In this document: one piece after another, positions 13,694 through 19,110 of the stretch
How the letters are laid out: every line of letters begins with the position of its first letter
How positions within the stretch are numbered: the stretch's first letter is position 1
NCBI GenBank assembly: GCA_937944075.1
Contig: CALDZZ010000154.1
Coordinates: forward strand, 1 to 19,110
DNA length: 19,110 nucleotides
Direction: 5' to 3'
From: an uncultured Rhizobiaceae group bacterium
GTDB lineage: Bacteria; Pseudomonadota; Alphaproteobacteria; Rhizobiales; Rhizobiaceae
The notes under the pieces: model-generated
The model's database searches: none
Told to the model about the DNA's origin: nothing
What the model saw: only the letters and a program-made list of their open reading frames with translations
Made by a program: the position numbers and the translations under genes

Positions 13694-14713
13694 ATGTCGG
13701 GTGTTGTAGTTTCCATTGATGATAAAAAGCTTGCCAAGGCCAGTATTGCACCCTTGATGGAGCTGGTCGCCGACGACATGAAGCGCGTGAACACGCTCAT
13801 ACTTTCCAAAACCGGGTCAGAAGTTGAGATGATACCGGAAGTTGCCAAACACCTCATTGACTCAGGCGGCAAGCGTCTGCGCCCGATGATTACCCTGGCA
13901 GCTGCCCAAATGTGTGGCTATGAAGGTGAGGGGCATATTACCCTTGCATCCAGTGTTGAGTTCATGCACACCGCAACGCTGCTTCATGATGATGTGGTTG
14001 ATGAAAGTGACATGAGGCGCGGCAAACTTGCTGCGCGCATGTTGTGGGGAAATGAAGCAAGCGTTCTGGTCGGTGACTTTCTATTGGGTCAGGCTTTTCG
14101 CATGATGGTTGAAGTGGGGTCGCTACAGGCACTCGATATTCTGTCCCATGCTGCAACCGTTATTGCCGAAGGAGAAGTGCTTCAACTGCAAACAGCCAAA
14201 AACCTGGAAACCACGGAAGATGAGTATCTTGAGGTCATCCGGTCAAAAACGGCTGCACTGTTCGCAGCAGCTGCTGAAGTAGGCCCTATCATTGCAGGTA
14301 AGGATCCAGCACATATTAATGCGCTTCGCTCTTACGGAAATAACCTTGGTCTGGCTTTCCAGCTGATTGATGACGCGCTTGATTATGGTGGTAACGCCGG
14401 AGATCTTGGAAAAAACACCGGCGATGATTTCCGCGAAGGCAAAGTGACCTTGCCCGTCCTGCTGGCTTTTCGCCGTGGCAGCGATGAAGAGCGCAAGTTC
14501 TGGCATGAGGCAGTCGTCGAGGGCAAAACAGATGAAGCCCGTCTTGAGCAGGCCCTTGAAATATTGGTGCGCCATGACGCAATTTCCGATACGGTTGCAA
14601 GGGCCAGACATTATGCCGAGATGGCAAAGGATGCACTTGGAACGATGCCTGATTCAAAGCACAAGGATGCCTTGATCGAAGTGCTTGAGTTCTGCGTAAG
14701 TCGCGCAACCTGA
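13694..14713 (+). CDS. ispB: Long-chain polyprenyl diphosphate synthase
   Basis: Trans-prenyltransferase that extends farnesyl diphosphate with isopentenyl diphosphate to make the ubiquinone side chain (octa- to decaprenyl; alphaproteobacteria usually make C50). The 339-residue product has GGKRLRP (58-64), the first aspartate-rich motif Asp99-Asp100-x2-Asp103 in LLHDDVVDESDMRRG, and the second Asp226-Asp227-x2-Asp230 in FQLIDDALDY. Small residues before the first motif (HTATL) fit a long product, but chain length cannot be fixed from this. ATG 13694, with AAGGA 6 bases upstream, is clearly better than the in-frame TTG at 13676. Its substrates come from the pathway containing ispE, encoded about 1.9 kb downstream. 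Confidence 0.93.
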   Translation: MSGVVVSIDDKKLAKASIAPLMELVADDMKRVNTLILSKTGSEVEMIPEVAKHLIDSGGKRLRPMITLAAAQMCGYEGEGHITLASSVEFMHTATLLHDDVVDESDMRRGKLAARMLWGNEASVLVGDFLLGQAFRMMVEVGSLQALDILSHAATVIAEGEVLQLQTAKNLETTEDEYLEVIRSKTAALFAAAAEVGPIIAGKDPAHINALRSYGNNLGLAFQLIDDALDYGGNAGDLGKNTGDDFREGKVTLPVLLAFRRGSDEERKFWHEAVVEGKTDEARLEQALEILVRHDAISDTVARARHYAEMAKDALGTMPDSKHKDALIEVLEFCVSRAT

Positions 14714-14738
14714 GGCCTTGAAACTTAAAGGCTTCACA

Positions 14739-14758
14739 CGCTTGTTAAGCGAATTTTA
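14739..14758 (+). terminator. Weak possible terminator after ispB
   Basis: A short stem CGCTT / AAGCG (14739-14743 and 14747-14751) with a GTT loop is followed by AATTTTA. A five-pair stem is marginal; listed because it is the only hairpin with a following T-rich stretch between ispB and the TPR gene. Confidence 0.25.
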
Positions 14759-14778
14759 TTCGATTTGAGGCATACTTG

Positions 14779-14822
14779 ATTATTATCCGTAAAACCGCCA
14801 TGTTTTACGTGTCGATAATAAT
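14779..14822. repeat. Two-part inverted repeat upstream of the TPR gene
   Basis: Outer arms ATTATTATC (14779-14787) and GATAATAAT (14814-14822) are perfect 9-bp complements. Inside them lie GTAAAAC (14789-14795) and GTTTTAC (14802-14808), perfect 7-bp complements with a 6-base loop. The spacers between the two parts are 1 and 5 bases. The element ends 33 bases before the TPR ATG. No T-run follows, so it may be an operator or a leader RNA fold rather than a terminator. Confidence 0.5.
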
Positions 14823-14855
14823 ATTGATTCATATTCGAACTCAGGTCGCTACTTC

Positions 14856-16598
14856 ATGAAAAGCCAAATTATCCGGTTATTGTCCACTTCCTTTCTTGCT
14901 TCAGCCGTTGTCTTGTCTGCAGGCCTTGCGCATGCAAACAAGGAATTGACTGAAACAGTCAAGACAACCGGATTATCCGGCAGCTATCTCGCTGCCCAGG
15001 TTGCAATTGATGACAATGATGACGATGCGGCCGTTCAGTTTCTGGAACGTGCGCTGGCACTTGACCCTGAAGACGTTGATCTGAAACAAAAACTTTTCGT
15101 TGCCTACGTCAGCAATGGCAAGCTTTCACAAGCTGCTGAATTGGCCAGAAACACACCAAAGCTTGGAAACAGCCAAAATCTTGCAGGCTATGTTTTGGCA
15201 TCGCAGGCCATGCGAAAACGCTCATGGAACAATGCAATCTCTTCATTAAAAGAGGTTGCCGGTGTCGACCTCGACAAGACCTTGCGGGAAATTACTCATG
15301 CATGGGCCTTGCAGGGACTTGGAAAAACCGAAGAGGCACTTGCCCGAATTGATGATCTTGAAGGCCCTGAGTGGATTTCGGTCATGAAAAATTATCATTC
15401 AGGCCTGATCGCAAACGCGGGCGGTGAACAGGACCTTGCCGCCAAGAAGTTTCAGGCGGTGATTGATAACAAGGCAGTTATCTCGATCCTGACTGAAACC
15501 TATATCCGCGCAGTGGAGGCAATGGTTCGCAACCGCAGTCAGGCAGGTGACAAGGAAAAGGCAAGGGAAACGCTTGACTACGGCCTATCTCTGCTTCCAA
15601 GCCATTCGCCTTTTACAAGGATTGAGGCTAGGCTTGATGAAGACCAGATTCTAAAACCGATTTTAAGTTCGCCATCACAAGGCATGGCAGAATTGTTTTA
15701 CAATATTGCCACTGCAATCAGGCGCGACGGGGCTAGCAGTTTTTCAAAAAACTATCTCCAGATTGCAAATTCCCTGGCTCCCAAAAGCGATGTTATCCAG
15801 ATTGCATTGGCAGAGCTTTATCTCCAGCAGGGCGATTATGAAAAATCAAACAGTTTCTACACAAAACTAGACGAGACCTCTCCGTTTTTCAGGATTGCAA
15901 GACTGGAAAAGGCAACCAATCTTTCAAGACTTGAAAAGAAGGAAGAAGCCATTGCCGAATTGAAGTCGCTGATTGAATCCGATCCAAACGACCTGACCGG
16001 TTACATGACACTTGGAAGTGTTTTCAGCAGGGAAGAACGCTACCGGGAAGCAGCAGACGTTTACGACAAGGCCGTAGAGGTCATTGGTGAACCAAAAACA
16101 TATCACTGGAGCCTGTTTTTCAGAAGAGGCATTGCATATGAGCGCCTGAAAGAATGGGAAAAGGCTGAACCTAATTTCAAAAAGTCGCTTGAGCTCTCTG
16201 CCAATCAGGCAGAAGTTCTCAACTATTTAGGTTATTCGTGGATTGATCAGGGTATCAACCTTGATGAAGGTATGGACATGATCCGCAAGGCTGTAAACTT
16301 GCGCCCGCGTTCCGGATTTATTGTTGATAGTCTTGGTTGGGCGCATTACCGCCTTGGCCAATATGAAGATGCAGTTCGGGAGCTTGAAAAAGCAGTTCAA
16401 CTGATGCCGCAAGACCCTACCATCAACGATCATCTGGGAGATGCGTACTGGAAAGTGGGTCGCAGACTGGAAGCAACCTTCCAGTGGAAGATTGCCCTTG
16501 CTTCAAAAACACCGCCCGATAATCCTGAAGAGATCAAGAAGAAACTTGAAGACGGCCTCAAGGATGAAGACAAAGACGCCACCGCCAAGGCTGAGTAA
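14856..16598 (+). CDS. Exported tetratricopeptide repeat protein
   Basis: A 580-residue TPR protein with a Sec-type signal peptide: basic start MKSQIIR, hydrophobic core (about 8-24) and likely cleavage after A-H-A (25-27). It should therefore be periplasmic, or outer-membrane associated. TPR-like helix pairs run through the protein. The clearest are about 45-75 (DDDAAVQFLERALALDPED), about 388-415, 425-455 and 495-525 (SLGWAHYRLGQYEDAVRELEKAVQLMPQDP). The final NDHLGDAYWKVGRRLEATFQWKIAL is typical of an alphaproteobacterial family often encoded before ispE. The tail is lysine/glutamate/aspartate-rich. No enzymatic motif is seen; the likely role is protein-protein scaffolding. Its TAA overlaps the ispE ATG by one base (TAATG), giving translational coupling. 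Confidence 0.9.
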   Translation: MKSQIIRLLSTSFLASAVVLSAGLAHANKELTETVKTTGLSGSYLAAQVAIDDNDDDAAVQFLERALALDPEDVDLKQKLFVAYVSNGKLSQAAELARNTPKLGNSQNLAGYVLASQAMRKRSWNNAISSLKEVAGVDLDKTLREITHAWALQGLGKTEEALARIDDLEGPEWISVMKNYHSGLIANAGGEQDLAAKKFQAVIDNKAVISILTETYIRAVEAMVRNRSQAGDKEKARETLDYGLSLLPSHSPFTRIEARLDEDQILKPILSSPSQGMAELFYNIATAIRRDGASSFSKNYLQIANSLAPKSDVIQIALAELYLQQGDYEKSNSFYTKLDETSPFFRIARLEKATNLSRLEKKEEAIAELKSLIESDPNDLTGYMTLGSVFSREERYREAADVYDKAVEVIGEPKTYHWSLFFRRGIAYERLKEWEKAEPNFKKSLELSANQAEVLNYLGYSWIDQGINLDEGMDMIRKAVNLRPRSGFIVDSLGWAHYRLGQYEDAVRELEKAVQLMPQDPTINDHLGDAYWKVGRRLEATFQWKIALASKTPPDNPEEIKKKLEDGLKDEDKDATAKAE

Positions 16599-17449
16599 TG
16601 CTTGAGAGGACGGCGCACGCAAAGGTAAACCTTGCGCTTCATGTAACGGGACAACGCGACGATGGCTATCATCTGCTAGACAGTCTCGTTGTATTTACCG
16701 AGTATGGCGATCAAATCACGATTTCGGAAAACGAAAAAGCGCTCAGTCTTGTCTGGCTGGAGATTGATGGGCCCTTTGCAAAGGGGCTGGATGCAGGTGC
16801 AAATAATCTTGTAAACCGTGCGGCCCTGGCGCTTGCCTATAAAATCATGGAAACTTCACCCAAGCCCGTTCCGGTTAAAATCACCCTTACCAAAAATCTG
16901 CCGGTGGCAAGTGGTATTGGAGGCGGATCAGCGGATGCAGCGGCAACCCTTTTGGCATTGAAGGAATTTTGGGCAACTGATACAGGCCTTGATGATATTG
17001 CACTCAAGTTGGGAGCAGATGTGCCAATGTGCCTTGCTTCAAAGCCCTTGAGGGCTAGAGGCATAGGAGATGAAATCAGCAGTTTAAAAATGAATGCTGC
17101 GCTTCATATGCTTTTGGTCAACCCGAATGTTGAAGTCTCAACACCAGCCATTTTCCAAAAACTGGAAACAAGGCATAATCCACCCATTCTCAATACAGAC
17201 ATTTCTGTAGATGCGCTCTCTTTAACGCGAAATGATTTGCAGGTTCCTGCCATCGCTATGGAACCGGAAATTCAAACTGTTTTGCAGGCGCTTGAACAAA
17301 CAGACAGCCTTTTTGCCAGAATGAGTGGTTCTGGCGCTACGTGTTTTGCACTTTACGAAACAGCTACACAAGCAAGGCTTGCAGAAGCGCAAATTAAAAA
17401 ACAACATCCCGAGTGGTGGTGCGTTGCAACTTCCACGACGGTTTCGTAG
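16598..17449 (+). CDS. ispE: 4-diphosphocytidyl-2-C-methyl-D-erythritol kinase
   Basis: GHMP kinase of the methylerythritol phosphate isoprenoid pathway (EC 2.7.1.148). The 283-residue product has the N-terminal AHAKVNLALHVTGQRDDGYH with catalytic Lys9, the ATP-binding glycine loop LPVASGIGGGSADAAA (101-116), the catalytic Asp141 in LGADVPMCL, and the C-terminal GHMP motif ARMSGSGATCFAL. Its ATG overlaps the TPR stop by one base and moaB follows after 8 bases, so all three are almost certainly on one message. The chemical link to the TPR protein and MoaB is not obvious; the order looks conserved rather than functional. Confidence 0.95.
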   Translation: MLERTAHAKVNLALHVTGQRDDGYHLLDSLVVFTEYGDQITISENEKALSLVWLEIDGPFAKGLDAGANNLVNRAALALAYKIMETSPKPVPVKITLTKNLPVASGIGGGSADAAATLLALKEFWATDTGLDDIALKLGADVPMCLASKPLRARGIGDEISSLKMNAALHMLLVNPNVEVSTPAIFQKLETRHNPPILNTDISVDALSLTRNDLQVPAIAMEPEIQTVLQALEQTDSLFARMSGSGATCFALYETATQARLAEAQIKKQHPEWWCVATSTTVS

Positions 17450-17457
17450 GTTTAATC

Positions 17458-18006
17458 ATGTCAAGAATCGATGAAACCAGACCCTTTATCCCGGTAAGCA
17501 TAGCGGTGCTTACCGTTTCAGATACGCGCAATCTGGCAGAAGACAAATCCGGCAAAACCCTTGCAGACAGGCTTGAGAAGTCAGGGCACAAACTGGCTGA
17601 CCGGGCAATCGTCACGGATGATATCCCGCTCATTCAAGGCAAGCTTCGTGAATGGATAGCAAATTCCAAAATTGATGTCGTCATTACAACTGGTGGCACG
17701 GGTTTTACAGGACGTGATGTAACGCCTGATGCGGTTGAGCCCCTGTTTGAAAAGCGCATGGATGGGTTTTCCGAAGTTTTTCACCGTATCAGCTATGACA
17801 AAATAGGTACCTCCACCATACAATCCCGTGCAACAGCAGGTGTGGCAGGCGCTACCTTTATTTTTTGTCTGCCCGGCTCACCAGGCGCTTGCAAGGATGG
17901 ATGGGATGAAATTCTGGTTAAGCAACTGGATTATCGTCACATGCCCTGCAATTTTGTGGAAATCATGCCGCGACTTGATGAACATCTGAAACGCAACAAA
18001 AGTTAA
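17458..18006 (+). CDS. moaB: MoaB/Mog-type molybdenum cofactor biosynthesis protein
   Basis: Molybdopterin-binding protein, probably the adenylyltransferase that activates molybdopterin for metal insertion (EC 2.7.7.75 for the family). The 182-residue product has IAVLTVSDTRNLAEDKSG, the signature ITTGGTGFTGRDVTPDA (about 79-95), and LPGSPGACKDGWDEIL with the C-terminal HMPCNFVEIMPRL. The frame opens at 17413 inside ispE, but ATG 17458 fits the family start, lies 8 bases after the ispE stop and has TAGG upstream. In some bacteria MoaB is the active adenylyltransferase and in others (E. coli) it is dispensable; the sequence does not settle which applies. Confidence 0.93.
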   Translation: MSRIDETRPFIPVSIAVLTVSDTRNLAEDKSGKTLADRLEKSGHKLADRAIVTDDIPLIQGKLREWIANSKIDVVITTGGTGFTGRDVTPDAVEPLFEKRMDGFSEVFHRISYDKIGTSTIQSRATAGVAGATFIFCLPGSPGACKDGWDEILVKQLDYRHMPCNFVEIMPRLDEHLKRNKS

Positions 18007-18021
18007 AGAAAAGAGATTAAA

Positions 18022-18261
18022 ATGGATAATCCGGTAAGGGCAGGCGATAGTCCTGAACGTGTTGAAGTAAAGGCAGGGCAATCCTATTTTTGGTGTACTT
18101 GCGGTAAATCTGCCAAACAGCCGTTTTGCGACGGATCCCACAAGGGAACCGAATTCGCACCAATGAAATGGACAGCAGAAGAAGACGGCCCGAAGTTCTT
18201 TTGCACGTGCAAGGAGACTGCCAAGCCGCCCTTTTGTGATGGCAGTCATTCCAAATCATAA
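18022..18261 (+). CDS. Double CDGSH iron-sulfur protein
   Basis: A small 79-residue protein made of two CDGSH (mitoNEET-type) iron-sulfur motifs. Each matches C-x-C-x2-(S/T)-x3-P-x-C-D-G-S-H exactly: Cys25, Cys27, Cys36, His40 and Cys61, Cys63, Cys72, His76. It should bind two [2Fe-2S] clusters, each held by three cysteines and one histidine, a redox- and pH-sensitive type. With two motifs and no membrane helix it resembles the CISD3-like class rather than mitoNEET itself. It starts 15 bases after moaB with AAGAGA as ribosome binding site, and is probably the last gene of the TPR-ispE-moaB unit. Whether it serves the molybdenum enzymes is unknown. Confidence 0.93.
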   Translation: MDNPVRAGDSPERVEVKAGQSYFWCTCGKSAKQPFCDGSHKGTEFAPMKWTAEEDGPKFFCTCKETAKPPFCDGSHSKS

Positions 18262-18284
18262 TAGAGATATAGCCTGCTTCAATG

Positions 18285-18313
18285 GTGACATTTACTTCAG
18301 GTCTTGCTATGCC
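18285..18313 (+). promoter_or_regulatory. Weak candidate promoter of glyS
   Basis: GTGACA (18285-18290) is followed by 17 bases and TATGCC (18308-18313) in the 86-bp gap before glyS. The -35 is good (5 of 6) and the -10 poor. With no terminator after the CDGSH gene, glyS could also be read through from upstream. Confidence 0.2.
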
Positions 18314-18347
18314 GCGAGTAAGACTTACCAATCATAGATAGTTTTCC

Positions 18348-19110
18348 ATGCCTGATCTATTATTAGAACTTTTCTCCGAAGAAATTCCATCACGCATGCA
18401 GCGCAAGGCTGCGGGCGATTTGCGCTCGTTGGTAACCAATGCGCTGGTAGATGCTGGCCTTACTTATGAAGGCGCCAAGGAATACTGGACACCCCGTCGT
18501 TTGACGCTGGATATTCGCGGCCTAACCGCAAAATCTGCCGACATCAAGGAAGAGAAAAAAGGCCCTCGCGTTGATGCGCCAGAACAGGCAATCGCCGGGT
18601 TCTTGCGTGGTGCGGGTCTGGAAACCGTTGAACAGGCTCAGATTCAAAACGACCCAAAAAAAGGCGACTTCTATGTTGCTGTTATCGAGAAACCGGGACG
18701 GGAAGCAACAGACATTATTGCTGAAGTTATGCCGGGTATTATCAAGAATTTTCCATGGCCGAAGTCCATGCGCTGGGGAGCAAGCTCTTCTGACGCAGGT
18801 TCACTAAAGTGGGTAAGGCCGCTACAATCCATCCTTTGTCTGTTTGGACCTGAAACGGAAGAAATGGAAGTGGTTTCATTTGAAGTGGACGGCATCAAGA
18901 CAGGACGTTCTACACGCGGTCACCGTTTTATGGCACCTGATGTGTTTTCAGTGAACAACTTTGACGACTACGCGACCAAACTGGGTCGCGCACATGTGAT
19001 GCTGGACGCGTCCGAACGCGCAGATCACATCTGGGCTGATGCGACAAACCAAGCCTTCGCGAATGGTCTTGAAGTCGTCGAAGACAAAGGGCTTTTGGCA
19101 GAGGTCGCAG
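18348..19110 (+). CDS. glyS: Glycyl-tRNA synthetase beta subunit (5' part, runs off the window)
   Basis: N-terminal 254 codons of the beta subunit (full proteins are near 700 residues), open to the window end. Starting at ATG 18348 it reads MPDLLLELFSEEIPSRMQ, the family's standard beginning. Further on are TPRRLTLDIRGL, KGPRVDAPEQAIAGFLRGAGL and KNFPWPKSMRWG (about 140), all conserved in GlyS. The beta subunit carries the tRNA-binding and anticodon-recognition parts and works as alpha2beta2 with GlyQ. The ribosome binding site is weak. It is separated from glyQ (8814-9767, minus) by about 8.6 kb and lies on the opposite strand. Confidence 0.95.
   Translation, partial: MPDLLLELFSEEIPSRMQRKAAGDLRSLVTNALVDAGLTYEGAKEYWTPRRLTLDIRGLTAKSADIKEEKKGPRVDAPEQAIAGFLRGAGLETVEQAQIQNDPKKGDFYVAVIEKPGREATDIIAEVMPGIIKNFPWPKSMRWGASSSDAGSLKWVRPLQSILCLFGPETEEMEVVSFEVDGIKTGRSTRGHRFMAPDVFSVNNFDDYATKLGRAHVMLDASERADHIWADATNQAFANGLEVVEDKGLLAEVA

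Noticed and set aside
14736..14760. Strong terminator between ispB and the TPR gene
   Set aside because: The stem has only five pairs and the T-run is interrupted; kept only as a low-confidence feature.
1..19110. CRISPR array, insertion sequence, prophage, tRNA or rRNA
   Set aside because: Reading both strands I saw no regularly spaced repeats, transposase or integrase domains, terminal inverted repeats, or cloverleaf or rRNA-like sequence; every gap between genes is shorter than 300 bases.

Overview
The window looks like a piece of an alphaproteobacterial chromosome, most like the Hyphomicrobiales (Rhizobiales) and probably marine. The evidence is a split F0 operon with paired b' and b subunits, and RNase HII next to a PA0069-type radical SAM gene. 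There is also the block S49 peptidase / N6-adenine methyltransferase / DUF2007 divergent from a polyprenyl diphosphate synthase, and glycyl-tRNA synthetase encoded as separate alpha and beta subunits. Base composition is moderate (by eye mid-to-high 40s % GC) and I see no abrupt change along the window. I found no insertion sequence, prophage, CRISPR array, tRNA or rRNA.

Layout. 1-1475: end of the F0 ATP synthase operon (tail of atpB, then atpE, b', b), closed by a strong intrinsic terminator. 1482-3394 (minus): radical SAM gene then rnhB; a GAAC-N7-GAAC element, the alphaproteobacterial LexA-box pattern, lies upstream of the radical SAM gene. 3609-4142 (plus): stand-alone GAF protein. 4154-6609 (minus): three-gene C3-sulfonate operon hpsN-comD-comE with its own terminator, facing a divergent LacI-family regulator (6719-7756) across an intergenic region with two LacI-type palindromes. 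7785-9767 (minus): glyQ followed by a patatin-like lipase. 9933-11240 (plus): MFS transporter. 11250-13515 (minus): DUF2007, methyltransferase, S49 peptidase and a 59-residue membrane-anchored protein. 13694-14713 (plus): long-chain polyprenyl diphosphate synthase. 14856-18261 (plus): a tight run of secreted TPR protein, ispE, moaB and a double CDGSH iron-sulfur protein. 18348-end (plus): 5' part of glyS.

Function. Most of the window is housekeeping: ATP synthesis, RNA/DNA maintenance, isoprenoid and quinone side-chain synthesis (ispE and ispB), molybdenum cofactor, tRNA charging. The accessory piece is the sulfonate module. HpsN should oxidise 2,3-dihydroxypropane-1-sulfonate (DHPS) to sulfolactate, and ComDE should decarboxylate sulfopyruvate to sulfoacetaldehyde. 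The sulfolactate dehydrogenase that must join these steps, the downstream Xsc enzyme and any sulfonate transporter are absent here, so the pathway is either completed elsewhere or differs from the known one. The two most testable regulatory observations are the LexA-like box before the radical SAM gene and the operator/promoter/start-codon arrangement of the sulfonate regulator.
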